64,000 nt of DNA, taken from NCBI GenBank assembly GCA_964573725.1, contig CAZNLJ010000014.1, positions 57,521 to 121,520 on the forward strand, in the 5' to 3' direction. Position 1 is the first letter of the stretch. Each line of letters starts with the position of its first letter. Of the stretch, positions 42,802-52,312 are shown piece after piece. Made by a program: the position numbers and the translations under genes. The notes beneath the pieces are model-generated. The model did not search any database, was not told the DNA's origin, and was given only the letters and a program-made list of their open reading frames with translations. The DNA comes from UBA6168 sp964573725 (GTDB lineage: Bacteria; Bacteroidota; Bacteroidia; Chitinophagales; Saprospiraceae).

Positions 42802-44394
42802 ATGGAAATCCTCATTTTTCTGGTTGTCAGCTACCTGCTTTTCAGCATCACCCTGAAACCGCTCTTCGAAAAAGCGGGCGAGAACGGTTGGGCCGCCCTC
42901 ATCCCCGGCTACAACTTCATCGTGATGAACCGATTGGTCGGACACCGACCCCGGCATGCGGCCTGGATCCTTTTTCCCGTTGTCAACATCTTCATTTATG
43001 TAGGCTTGTGTGTGGATATGGTACGCTCCTTCGGCAGGTACGGCTTTTGGGACAGTGCCCTCGCCGTCATCTATGCCCCCCTGATTTTCTTCCAGGTCGG
43101 GAGGAATCCGGACGACAAGTACCGGGGTCCCGTCCTGGTCGCCGAAAAGACCTACAAGGACCAAATCCGGCAGGCATCCGAAAAGGGACAGGAAAAGGAA
43201 CTCCGCAAGCTGCTCCGCCAGAATCCCTTCGCAAAAGACCCGGTCCGCGAGTGGGTGGAGGCCGTGGTCTTCGCCATTTTCGCAGCGGCCTTCATCCGGA
43301 TGTTCCTCATCGAAGCCTACACCATCCCTACCTCCTCGATGGAAGGGTCGTTGAAAGTCGGGGATTTCCTTTTCGTCAGCAAAGCCCACTATGGCATCCG
43401 CACCCCGAAGACGGTACTGATGCTCCCCCTGCTACACAACCAAATCCCCATCATCGGTGGAGAAAGCTACCTGTCGAAACCCAACCTTCCGTTTTACCGG
43501 CTCCCCGCTTTGACCAAGGTCAAACGCAACGATCCCGTGGTGTTCAATTATCCCGAAGGGGACAGCGTCTATGTCTTCCCCGAACGCACCTGGAGCATCT
43601 ACGACTACCGACGCGGCTCCGTCTCGCCGAACCGCCTCATGGAGATCCGGTCCGGTAAGGCCGACTTAGCCGTCCGACCCATCGACAAAAAGGACCACTA
43701 CATCAAACGCTGCGTCGGCTTGCCGGGCGATACGCTCGAAATCAGGGACCGCCAAGTGTACATCAATGGGAAACGCGCGCAGAATCCGACCCATATGCAG
43801 TTCCTCTATATGTTGAAACAAACCTCCGGAGCCGGTATCAACCTGGGACAGTTGAGCGATTTCGGGGTCAATGTCGCCGAAAGCAACCCGCAACTGGGCC
43901 TGTTTTTCCTCGATTCGCTGCAAGTCGAACAAATCCGGGAAATGGATCCGACCATCGCCATCTCCCTCCTCGACCAACCGCCCCCGGGCCGCAATTACCT
44001 GTTCCCCCACGACAGCGAGCATTTCCCGGACTGGACGGTCGACAACTTCGGCCCTGTATTCCTGCCCGCAAAAGGTAGTTCCGTCCGCCTCGAGCCGCAC
44101 ACCATCGCCCTCTACCGCCGGGCCATCGAGGTCTATGAAGGCAATACCCTGGTACAACAGGGCGATACCTTCCTCCTCAACGGACAACCGGCCACCGAGT
44201 ATACCTTCCGGATGGATTACTTCTGGATGATGGGCGATAACCGGCACAATTCCGAGGACAGCCGCGTGTGGGGCTTCGTTCCCCAGGACCATATCGTCGG
44301 CAAACCGCTCTTCATCTGGTTCTCCACCAAGAACGGAAGCATTTGGAACGGTATCAATACCGATCGGATCTTCCGGTCGGCCAATACCATGTAA
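42802..44394 (+). CDS. lepB: Signal peptidase I with N-terminal multi-helix extension
   Basis: A 530-residue S26 peptidase that removes signal peptides from exported proteins. The first ~100 residues form three transmembrane helices of DUF5684 type (EKAGENGWAALIPGYNFIVMN). A further membrane helix (~150-172) precedes the catalytic Ser179 in IPTSSMEGSL. The catalytic Lys302 is in HYIKRCVGLPGD. Box E, MMGDNRHNSEDSRVWGFV, is near the C-terminus. About 150 residues are inserted between the Lys box and box E, as is usual in Bacteroidota. The start at 42802 directly precedes the first helix. The many exported proteins in this window are its natural substrates. Confidence 0.95.
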   Translation: MEILIFLVVSYLLFSITLKPLFEKAGENGWAALIPGYNFIVMNRLVGHRPRHAAWILFPVVNIFIYVGLCVDMVRSFGRYGFWDSALAVIYAPLIFFQVGRNPDDKYRGPVLVAEKTYKDQIRQASEKGQEKELRKLLRQNPFAKDPVREWVEAVVFAIFAAAFIRMFLIEAYTIPTSSMEGSLKVGDFLFVSKAHYGIRTPKTVLMLPLLHNQIPIIGGESYLSKPNLPFYRLPALTKVKRNDPVVFNYPEGDSVYVFPERTWSIYDYRRGSVSPNRLMEIRSGKADLAVRPIDKKDHYIKRCVGLPGDTLEIRDRQVYINGKRAQNPTHMQFLYMLKQTSGAGINLGQLSDFGVNVAESNPQLGLFFLDSLQVEQIREMDPTIAISLLDQPPPGRNYLFPHDSEHFPDWTVDNFGPVFLPAKGSSVRLEPHTIALYRRAIEVYEGNTLVQQGDTFLLNGQPATEYTFRMDYFWMMGDNRHNSEDSRVWGFVPQDHIVGKPLFIWFSTKNGSIWNGINTDRIFRSANTM

Positions 44395-44440
44395 AGAAGC
44401 GGGGAAGCCGCACCGCCCCGGGTGTACCCACATTTTTTCA

Positions 44441-44475
44441 TGCCGGGTGCACCACCCGGCACCAGCCCCCCCCCC
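44441..44475. repeat. Hairpin plus C10 tract after the signal peptidase gene
   Basis: A perfect 9-bp inverted repeat (44441-44449 with 44453-44461, core GCCGGGTG) has a 3-base loop and is followed by ten C. There is no T run, so it is not a standard terminator. Confidence 0.5.
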
Positions 44476-44612
44476 GGATAAGGCTCGCCTTCGGCTGCAC
44501 GGCCTGTAAATTCTCCGCCGTCCGCCTCAACCGGTAGGAAACTCGATTGTTTTAGGGAAAGGTCGACCCGCTGCCGCCGGATACGGCAGCCCGCTCAACA
44601 AAACTCAACACC

Positions 44613-46088
44613 ATGCGATTGCTAGTGCTTCTCTTCCTGCTGGGCCTCGCCGCCCCAGCGGCCCTCGCCCAACAAAAAGGCCACCAGATAAAGGTCCATA
44701 TCAAGGGATTCGAGGAAAAGAACCTCCTGCTCGGCTACTATTACGGGGACAAACAATACATCCGGGATACCGCTTTCATCGAATCGGACGGCTGGGCCTA
44801 CTTCGAAGGGGAAGAAGCACTGGCCCCGGGTATCTACCTGCTCATCCTCCCCCCCGACAACCAGTTCATCCAGGTTCTCATCGATTCACAAAACCAGTGG
44901 ATATCCCTCGAGACCACCATGCCCATCGAAGATGCCACCCGGCACATGAAGGTGAAGGACAATGGTGACAACCAACTGTTCTTCGATTACCTCCGCTTCC
45001 TGGACGGCAAACGCCGCGAGGTGGAATCCATCAACCAGGAACTGGAAAGCGCGGAAGCGGATTCCGCGAAATCAAAACGCCTCAAGGAAAAATTGACGGC
45101 CGTGGACGAAGCGGTCTCCGCCTACCAGACCGATGTCATCCGCAAACACCCCTCCTCCATGACCGCCGCCGTCATCCGTGCCAACCGCCCGCTGGACGAT
45201 ATCCCGAGCTTCGAAGGATTGGAGAAAGCGGAAAAGGACTTGCAGACCTTCCGCTGGATGCGGGACCATTGGTTCGACAACCTGCCTCCGGGAGACCCCC
45301 GCATGCTTCGCACCCCTTTTCTCTTCCAAAAAATCGACCACTACGTCAATAAGATGACCCTCCAACATCCGGATTCCATTGCCGTCGCCGTAGATCGTGT
45401 CCTGGAATTGGCCAGCCCCTCAGAGGAGACCTTCAAATTCTACCTGATCCATTTCCTGAACTACTACGCCAAATCCAATTTCGTCGGTATGGATGCCGTG
45501 TATGTCCATATCGGCCAGCAATATTACGCCAAGGGCCTGGCTCCCTGGACCGACCAGGAATCCCTTGACAAGATCATTGAAAACGCCAACAAACTCGCAC
45601 CCCTCCTCATCGGAAAAACCGCTCCCGATATCCAGATGCAAACCCGGGACGGCCAGGCGATCAGCCTGCATGGTTTCCAAGCGCCTTATACCGTCCTCTT
45701 CTTTTGGGATCCGGATTGCGGCCACTGTAAGAAATCCATGCCCGATATGGTCCGGTTCGCCAAGGATTTCAAGGAAAAGGGAGTCGCCGTATTCGCCGTT
45801 TGCACCAAACTCATGACCCGCGACAGCGAAGGCAACCTCTCCTCCAAGGAAGTCGATTCCTGTTGGTCCACCATCGAGGAAAAAGAGATGGATGTTTTTT
45901 TCAATACCGTAGATCCCTACCACCGCAGCCGCTACAAGAGTGTCTACGATATCCGATCCACCCCTCAGATCTATATCCTGGACCAGGATAAGAAAATCCT
46001 GAGCAAACGGATCGGCGCGGAACAGCTCGCGGATGTCATGGACCAAATCATGGAAATACAAGCCAAGGAAAAGGAAGCCGGACATTAA
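44613..46088 (+). CDS. Exported thioredoxin-like protein (DUF4369/DUF5106/TlpA-type)
   Basis: A 491-residue protein with a signal peptide (MRLLVLLFLLGLAAPAALAQQ). Residues ~22-120 form a DUF4369-like beta domain (IKVHIKGFEEKNLLLGYYYGD). A helical DUF5106-type middle follows (~120-340). The C-terminal ~140 residues are an AhpC/TlpA thioredoxin fold with the redox motif FFWDPDCGHCKKSMPDMVRF (CGHC) and the cis-Pro region STPQIYILDQDKKI. It is a periplasmic thiol-disulfide oxidoreductase of the type abundant in Bacteroidota. It is followed by a perfect terminator, so it is probably a single-gene transcript. Confidence 0.9.
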   Translation: MRLLVLLFLLGLAAPAALAQQKGHQIKVHIKGFEEKNLLLGYYYGDKQYIRDTAFIESDGWAYFEGEEALAPGIYLLILPPDNQFIQVLIDSQNQWISLETTMPIEDATRHMKVKDNGDNQLFFDYLRFLDGKRREVESINQELESAEADSAKSKRLKEKLTAVDEAVSAYQTDVIRKHPSSMTAAVIRANRPLDDIPSFEGLEKAEKDLQTFRWMRDHWFDNLPPGDPRMLRTPFLFQKIDHYVNKMTLQHPDSIAVAVDRVLELASPSEETFKFYLIHFLNYYAKSNFVGMDAVYVHIGQQYYAKGLAPWTDQESLDKIIENANKLAPLLIGKTAPDIQMQTRDGQAISLHGFQAPYTVLFFWDPDCGHCKKSMPDMVRFAKDFKEKGVAVFAVCTKLMTRDSEGNLSSKEVDSCWSTIEEKEMDVFFNTVDPYHRSRYKSVYDIRSTPQIYILDQDKKILSKRIGAEQLADVMDQIMEIQAKEKEAGH

Positions 46089-46133
46089 CCGATCGCCACT
46101 TCCCCATCCCGCCCACGCCGGCCAGTGCCGGGG

Positions 46134-46178
46134 AAAGCCCCTTTCCTGTAGACATGACCGGAAAGGGGCTTTTCGTTT
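46134..46178 (+). terminator. Terminator after the thioredoxin-like protein gene
   Basis: A perfect 13-bp stem (46134-46146 with 46160-46172, core AGCCCCTTTCC), a 13-base loop, then a T-rich tail (TTTCGTTTT). It lies 45 bases after the stop codon. Confidence 0.88.
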
Positions 46179-46804
46179 TCGAGGGAAGGCGAGAAGGCCG
46201 ATGCCACCTGATATCGTCATTTGCCTGGTTACCGCGCATCTTCCGCACTGCAACCCTACCAGATAATTACTTACAAAACATTGTTTCCTGTTGTTTTAGT
46301 CATCAAACTCGCTGATGTGCTGTGCCCCGCACCAATAAGGGCGCGGGGCTGCGCCTCGCGCCCTTATTTTTGGGGGGGGGCGGCGCGTTTGGGCGCACCG
46401 CCGGCCGCCCTGTCCAACAGGCGACAAGCACCCTAAAGACCATTTGGTTGTGAGTGGCTTACGTTTTGCGAACCTTGCCATCAGAATATTCGATTTGATT
46501 TTTGAACTGCGAAAGATGAGATGATTGCCTTCCACAGGGCCTCTTTGCCGACAGCTTACCCTATAAGTCGGAAAATAAGAATGATTTCCGCTTGCCCGAT
46601 GCCGGCCAGCGACCACATATGCAAATTTGGCATCATATTAGCAGTGTAGTTAATATGAAACGCCCGGCGCGGCATCGCCGAATCAACATCCCACCATCGG
46701 CGGTCCCAACCGAAAGATAAGCACACACCTGGAATCCGATTACGCTCACCGGGCATCCGCCCCGGGTGGGCATGTCACTTTTGTTAACCTACACATTCCA
46801 GCTA
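46179..46804. other. Intergenic region upstream of the HYR/dockerin-like giant protein
   Basis: No supportable gene. It holds the nested hairpins at 46324-46371, a run of nine G (46372-46380) and a moderately AT-rich stretch (46440-46660) that contrasts with the GC-rich genes on both sides. Short open frames here have no recognisable protein character. Confidence 0.6.
46324..46371 (+). terminator. Terminator-like hairpin with an overlapping alternative hairpin
   Basis: A perfect 12-bp stem pairs 46334-46345 with 46357-46368 (core AAGGGCGCG) and is followed by TTT and then nine G. A second, mutually exclusive 7-bp stem pairs 46324-46330 (GCCCCGC) with 46343-46349. No gene ends immediately upstream; the thioredoxin gene already has its own terminator. 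Confidence 0.45.
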
Positions 46805-49800
46805 ATGAGCGTTAAAGCACCTTTGGATCAAGGTCCGGTATTCCGCTATTCCATCCTGATAGCCGTGGTAGGGTTGTTGTGGCCCCTCGGCGCCTGGATG
46901 AACCCGACATCGGTCCTCCCACCCCTTCCGCACCCATCGAATCTTGGATACCCGGCTCCTGCCCCCGACATCCGTGCCGCCCAACACATCGCGGGCGTAG
47001 CACCCGCCAATTCCTGTATTCCCGGTCATTTCAACATAATCTGCGAGATCGTCATCCAAAATACCGGCAGCGATACCCTGACCGACTTTCAACTGATACA
47101 ACCCCTGCTCAGTCCCGGATTGCTGGGTGCCGCCTTCGTCAATATCAACGACCTGCCCCAATTCGTGACCAACGGGACCCACGGGCAGTCGACCACCGCC
47201 ACCCTGACACCTTCCACCAATCCTGCCTATAACGGTTCCGGAGACATGCTCGCCGGTGGCGGCATGCTGCTGCCCGGCGAAACCATGGTGCTCCGTTATC
47301 AGGCCGAAGTCAATCCCCAGGCTGCCGGTGCCCCCTTTCTCCCGCAAGTCCAGGCGACCGTATACGCGGAGGCATCGGACGGCATGGGTGGTTCGATTCC
47401 GGTATCCGACCAGACGGATTCCGGATATTCCCCCGCCGGCAACAACAGCAACTGGCCCGGCAACACCGGCGGTGAGGACGACCCGACCCCGCTGACCAAC
47501 TGCTGGAACCTCGTCACCGGCGGACTGGCCTGCAACAACCTCGTCCAGGTCTCCTTCAATCAGGATTGTATCGCCGCCATCGCCCCGGAAATGATATTGG
47601 ACGGGGAATATGCCCTTTGTACCGGTGAGAACCTGTATCCCCTGGGGGGATATTACCGCGTACTGATGGTGACCACGCAGGCCGGGGACCTGGTTCCGGA
47701 CCTGGATCCCACCACCGCCTCCGTTTATGAGGTGAGCGGCAGCTACCTGGACCAAACCCTACAGGTCAAGGTCGGGGAAATCATACAGGACAATTTCTGC
47801 TGGGGGAATATCCTACTGGAGGACAAGCTAAAACCCTCCATCGATTGTACCACCCCGATCACCGTCTTTTGCCAGGAAAACCTGGACGACGTGCCGCCGC
47901 CCACCGTGACCGACAATTGCGATTCGCAACCTTCCCTGGGACTGGTCTCCTCCGTCATCCTCGACAACAACATCTGTGACGACGGCCAGTTCGTCGTCCG
48001 CCGGACCTATGTGGCGGAAGACGCCTCCGGAAACCTCTCCGACCTCTGTGTCCAGGACCTGCAGCTGGTTCGTCCGCCGATCGATTTTCCAGATGACATA
48101 AACTGGACCTGTACCCAGTTCGCCGGTAATCCCGGCATCACCAATGCGACACCGCTCTCCGACCTCATCATCGACAGCCAACCGGCCACACCCGCCATCG
48201 ATGTGCTCCCTACCCTGCCTGCCGCCATTCTCGCCGCCACCGGTTCCGGCGTCGTGAACATCGCCGGCGCCGGCCCGTGCAACTACAACGTTTTCTCCAA
48301 CGACGAGGTGATCAACGCCTGTGGAAACACCTTCCAAATCATCCGCACCTGGACGGTACTCGACTGGTGTACCGGTAGCTTTGTGACCACCGGCGTCGGA
48401 GGGGAAGATAATGTCCAGGTCATCCAGATACAGGATAAGACCCCGCCGGTCCTAGCCCTGGCTGGATTCAGCGTCAGCACCACTTCCCCCGCCACCGCCA
48501 CCCAACCTTGCCGCTCCCAAGGCTTCCTGCCACCACCGGACGTCAGCGACAACTGCCATGCCGTCACCATCCAGATCCTGACCCCGCTCGGGCAGGCCGT
48601 CTATGCCAACGGTAGCAACGGCGCCGGCGGCGGCTATATCCCCGCTCCCGGGCTGCCCGTCGGCAACCATATCATATCCTACATCGCCACCGACGAATGC
48701 GGCAACAGCAGCACCCTGCCTGTCACCATCACCGTGGTCGATGACATCGGACCGACGCCGGTCTGCGACGAACTGACCGATGTCAACCTCAATTCCAATG
48801 GAAACGCCGAAGTGCTGGCCCTCACCTTCGATGACGGCAGCACCGACAATTGCTGTGTCCATCATTTCGAAGTGCGGCGGCTGACAGACCCCTGCAACGA
48901 CGGCCATGACGATACCCTCTTCGGCCCGTCCGTCAGGTTCTGCTGTGAGGACACCGGCAATGGCCCCGTACCGGTCGTTTTCCGGGTATTCGACTGCTAT
49001 GGCCAGTTCAACGATTGTACGGTGGATGTCACCGTCCATGACCAGGTCGCTCCACAACTCAGCGCCTGCCCGGCCACACAAACCATTTCCAGTGATTTTT
49101 ACCGCCAAGAGCTGGCGGATATCCTGGAAACCCTGAATGGGGACCCCGTCGCCCAAAACGCCTTTCTCGGTTCCTACTTCGGGGAGCCTGTCTTCCAGGA
49201 TAATTGCGGATATTCCGAAATCCCGACTTTCAGTTCCAACCTCGACACCGCCTGTTGGCGGGGCACCCTCACCCGGACCTGGCGCGCGGTGGATGCCGCC
49301 GGCCTCTCTTCCTCCCTTTGTACCCAACAGGTCATCGTCGAACACTTGTCCGATTGGGGTGTCACCTTTCCGGCCGATACGACCATCGCCTGTGGTACGG
49401 CCTTACCCGAACTTGGTCCCGGTGATACCTTCGATGCCCTCAGCGAACACATCGCCTTCAGCTTCGACGACCAATTGTTCCAAATGGTTGCCCCGGCAGG
49501 CCCCTGCTATAAGGTCGAACGTACCTGGACCGTCATCAACTGGTGTGTCGTGGGCAGTTCCGTCGACCAGGAGGTCGTGGAATCCTCCGAAAGGGATTTC
49601 CAGCTCGCTTTCCCAGGCCTGGATTGCGATTTTGACCAGGACGGCGACTGCGACGCCCTTACCTATCGGGACAGCTGGCGTGTCTCCCCGCTCGATACAC
49701 CGGGGATTTCCGTCGCCTCGCAGGCCCTGGGGCCCGATACCGACCCGGACAACAATCCTTGGGACGGCTATATCCGACATGTGCAGACCATTTACGTCTT

Positions 49801-51595
49801 CGATACCCTCGCACCCATCTTCACCGGCTGTAATCCGGATACCTTCTGTATCGACCCGGTCAACTGTACGGCGGACGTGACCCTGCAGTTGCCTGATTTC
49901 ATGGAATGCAGCGACCTGGCAGATTCCAGCGCAACCGGCGACCTCGGGACCGGCTTCGGCCCCTTTCCCGGCGTTGCGCCGGGTACTTATGCCGTCACTT
50001 ACACCATCGACGACCCCTGCGGAAACACAAGCACCTGCGCGACGACCGTCGCCGTTGTCAACTGCCAGCCGCCCTTGGCCGCCTGTCGGGATACCTTTGC
50101 GCTGGAAATGGGATTCGGCGGTCCGGGATTTCCCCCATCCGTCACCCTGTCGGTGGATAGCCTGGACAACGGCAGTGCGGACAACTGTTCCGGTGGCATA
50201 ACCCTTTCGTTCTTTGCCGATTCCTTGGTCACCGAGCTGACTTTCGACTGTGCCGACCTCGGCCTGTCCACCCAAACCCTCTGGGTAACCAATGCGGAAG
50301 GGAACCAGGCCAGCTGCCAGTCGACAGTCCTGCTGCTCGCATCCATGGACCAATGTCCGGATGATCCCTTGTTCGCATTTGTCGGCGGAACCATCCTCCA
50401 GGAAGACGATACGCCGACACCGGGTGCCAGCCTGCAACTCAGCGGGCAGCTGAGCGCCAGTACGCTGAGCACGGCCGACGGTACCTTCGCCTTCCCCTAC
50501 CTGCCCCTCGGGTCGGACCTCACCATCACGCCCACCGATGACGAGGACCCCCTGCAGGGTGTGACCACCTATGACCTCGTCCTGATCAGCCGTCATATCC
50601 TCAACATCGACCCGCTTGACTCACCTTACAAACGAATCGCCGCCGATGCCAACAACTCCGGTTCCATCACTACCCTGGACATGGTGGAAATCCGGAAACT
50701 CATCCTGCATATCTACGAATCTTTCCCCGACAATACCTCCTGGCGGTTTGTCGCCAAGGATTACGTCTTCCCCAATCCGTCGAATCCCTGGATGTATGCC
50801 TTCCCGGAAGTAATCAATGTCAATGACTTGCCTGGAAACCTGCCGGACGCGGATTTCGTGGCGGTCAAGGTCGGTGATGTCAATAACTCCGCGAACCTGC
50901 GGCACGACGATACCGAAGCCCGAGACCTGCCCGGCCCCTGGATACTACAGGTGAGGGATCAGGTCGTGACGGCGGGTGAAACATTCACCCTGGATTTCAC
51001 CACCGAGGATATGGAGCTGGAAGCGTTCCAGTTCACTCTCCTCTTCGATACCCGCCATTTGGACTTCGTCGATATCGAGCCGGCGCTTGCGGATGAGCAG
51101 CATTTCGGTCTTCGGTATGCAGCGGAGGGCGCACTGCTCGCCAGCTGGCATCCGGATGGCAAGGTGCCGACCACCGGGGAACCTTTGTTCCGGCTGACCT
51201 TCAGCGCCCGTTCGACCGGCAGGGTCCTCGACTTCCTGTCCCTGTCCGACCGGTATGTCCGTTGCGAAGCCTACCGCGCCCAAGGCGCTGCCAGCCCAAT
51301 CCGGCTGGTGGCCGATGAAAGCCCTGGTGTACCGGAGTCCCTCCGCTTATCCGCAGTGCCCAACCCGTTCGGCTCCCGTACCTCCCTGGAAATATATCTA
51401 CCTGCGGATAGTGAACTGGAATTGAGCATCACCGATATCTCCGGGAAGGAAATCGCCCGGTATCGGCAGTTCCGCCCGGCCGGATTCCACGCCTGGGTGC
51501 TGGAGGGCAGTATTTTTCCGGCCCCCGGCATTTACCTGTGCACACTGACCACCGATACCGGAAACAGGAGGACCATCAAATTGGTCAGGTCCTGA
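46805..51595 (+). CDS. Giant (~1600 aa) HYR-like, cohesin/dockerin-like secreted protein with T9SS domain
   Basis: From ATG 46805 the protein has 1596 residues: a hydrophobic export signal (~15-32), a DUF11/CARDB-like domain (~60-230), a long series of HYR-like beta-sandwich units with paired cysteines (~330-1180; CTTPITVFCQENLDDVPPPT, VVDDIGPTPVC, TDNCC), a starch-binding-like region (GGTILQEDDTPTPGASLQLSG), a dockerin-like pair of calcium loops (AADANNSGSITTLDMVEIRKL; VKVGDVNNSA), a cohesin-like domain (TAGETFTLDFTTEDMELEAF) and a T9SS type A C-terminus (LSAVPNPFGSRTSLEI, then APGIYLCTLTTDTGNR). It is probably an exported adhesin or matrix protein. Starts at 46766 (GTG) and 46772 (ATG) are possible; 46805 gives the most usual signal sequence. 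Confidence 0.88.
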   Translation: MSVKAPLDQGPVFRYSILIAVVGLLWPLGAWMNPTSVLPPLPHPSNLGYPAPAPDIRAAQHIAGVAPANSCIPGHFNIICEIVIQNTGSDTLTDFQLIQPLLSPGLLGAAFVNINDLPQFVTNGTHGQSTTATLTPSTNPAYNGSGDMLAGGGMLLPGETMVLRYQAEVNPQAAGAPFLPQVQATVYAEASDGMGGSIPVSDQTDSGYSPAGNNSNWPGNTGGEDDPTPLTNCWNLVTGGLACNNLVQVSFNQDCIAAIAPEMILDGEYALCTGENLYPLGGYYRVLMVTTQAGDLVPDLDPTTASVYEVSGSYLDQTLQVKVGEIIQDNFCWGNILLEDKLKPSIDCTTPITVFCQENLDDVPPPTVTDNCDSQPSLGLVSSVILDNNICDDGQFVVRRTYVAEDASGNLSDLCVQDLQLVRPPIDFPDDINWTCTQFAGNPGITNATPLSDLIIDSQPATPAIDVLPTLPAAILAATGSGVVNIAGAGPCNYNVFSNDEVINACGNTFQIIRTWTVLDWCTGSFVTTGVGGEDNVQVIQIQDKTPPVLALAGFSVSTTSPATATQPCRSQGFLPPPDVSDNCHAVTIQILTPLGQAVYANGSNGAGGGYIPAPGLPVGNHIISYIATDECGNSSTLPVTITVVDDIGPTPVCDELTDVNLNSNGNAEVLALTFDDGSTDNCCVHHFEVRRLTDPCNDGHDDTLFGPSVRFCCEDTGNGPVPVVFRVFDCYGQFNDCTVDVTVHDQVAPQLSACPATQTISSDFYRQELADILETLNGDPVAQNAFLGSYFGEPVFQDNCGYSEIPTFSSNLDTACWRGTLTRTWRAVDAAGLSSSLCTQQVIVEHLSDWGVTFPADTTIACGTALPELGPGDTFDALSEHIAFSFDDQLFQMVAPAGPCYKVERTWTVINWCVVGSSVDQEVVESSERDFQLAFPGLDCDFDQDGDCDALTYRDSWRVSPLDTPGISVASQALGPDTDPDNNPWDGYIRHVQTIYVFDTLAPIFTGCNPDTFCIDPVNCTADVTLQLPDFMECSDLADSSATGDLGTGFGPFPGVAPGTYAVTYTIDDPCGNTSTCATTVAVVNCQPPLAACRDTFALEMGFGGPGFPPSVTLSVDSLDNGSADNCSGGITLSFFADSLVTELTFDCADLGLSTQTLWVTNAEGNQASCQSTVLLLASMDQCPDDPLFAFVGGTILQEDDTPTPGASLQLSGQLSASTLSTADGTFAFPYLPLGSDLTITPTDDEDPLQGVTTYDLVLISRHILNIDPLDSPYKRIAADANNSGSITTLDMVEIRKLILHIYESFPDNTSWRFVAKDYVFPNPSNPWMYAFPEVINVNDLPGNLPDADFVAVKVGDVNNSANLRHDDTEARDLPGPWILQVRDQVVTAGETFTLDFTTEDMELEAFQFTLLFDTRHLDFVDIEPALADEQHFGLRYAAEGALLASWHPDGKVPTTGEPLFRLTFSARSTGRVLDFLSLSDRYVRCEAYRAQGAASPIRLVADESPGVPESLRLSAVPNPFGSRTSLEIYLPADSELELSITDISGKEIARYRQFRPAGFHAWVLEGSIFPAPGIYLCTLTTDTGNRRTIKLVRS

Positions 51596-51871
51596 TTTTT
51601 CCGTCAAGCCGGCTTGCGGTGCTCACCTCGCATCCTGCCACCGGTATCCATTCCGATGGTCGGGAGGATGAACCCCACCTAGCTTGCCGAACCTATAAGT
51701 GTTTCATTTGATGTTCGCAGTTGCGCAGGCAGGGATTACCGGCCTTGCGCAATTGTCTTTCCGGACATTCCGGAGCGCATGGCCTGTAAACAGGCTTTCG
51801 AAAGGAGGGCGAAGGAGCAGGACCGATAAATATATTTTATTTTTTATTATAGGTTTAATAGTAATAATAAA
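51596..51871. other. Non-coding stretch with strongly AT-rich block
   Basis: No gene is supportable. Bases ~51825-51875 are almost pure A/T in a GC-rich neighbourhood and end in the -7-like element at 51872, resembling an UP-element-rich promoter. Confidence 0.55.
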
Positions 51872-51879
51872 TATATTTG
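51872..51879 (+). promoter_or_regulatory. Candidate promoter for an unannotated transcript
   Basis: The sequence TATATTTG matches TAnnTTTG at the end of a ~50-base AT-rich block. No protein-coding start follows; the next strong signal downstream is the terminator at 52097. Confidence 0.4.
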
Positions 51880-51885
51880 TTGCTC

Positions 51886-52134
51886 CAGGACAAGCATCCA
51901 TAATTTCCGTCACATTTAAGCGATTGACAGCGATTTACAAACATGGGAGAACAAAAGGCCTTTTAAAGAATACCAATCCCGGTTGCAGCAAGCGGGACTG
52001 TGGGCAGGCCGTCCGGAAGAATTTGGCAGCAATTTTGGCTTATAGACAGCAATAGACACTTACGACACGGCAAGGTTATAATCCTATGAAACACAACGCC
52101 CCTTCTCTTGTGTCGGAGAAGGGGCGATCTTTTT
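51886..52134 (+). ncRNA. Putative small RNA (~250 nt) of unknown class
   Basis: Bounded by the promoter-like element at 51872-51879 and a perfect terminator at 52097-52134. The interior has no convincing reading frame (only a 7-codon ATG frame at 51942) and includes a 12-base palindrome AAAAGGCCTTTT. I could not match it to 6S, tmRNA, SRP or RNase P by eye. An alternative is an unusually long 3' leader-out of the giant gene upstream. Confidence 0.3.
52097..52134 (+). terminator. Rho-independent terminator in a gene-free region
   Basis: A perfect 11-bp stem (52097-52107 with 52116-52126, core GCCCCTTCTC), an 8-base loop, then ATCTTTTT. The T run is on the plus strand, so it ends plus-strand transcription although the nearest plus-strand gene stops 500 bases upstream. 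It may also serve etfA weakly from the other side. Confidence 0.85.
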
Positions 52135-52312
52135 CCAGCCCATGCCATCGGGATATCTGTTCGGGGGAACCGGCCGATAGGATTCGCATCTGCCTTCCTT
52201 CATCCGATCGACCCGCTTTCGAGCAGGATAAGTATCACCGTCCGGGCGGGTTACATGCGTAACCAGGCGGCCGGTCCACCTGTAGGCCCCGGCCGGGATT
52301 TCCCCCGTTAGC

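Noticed and set aside
46296..46616. 106-codon minus-strand frame in the gene-free region
   Set aside because: It runs through the terminator-like hairpin and the G run and shows no protein-like composition.
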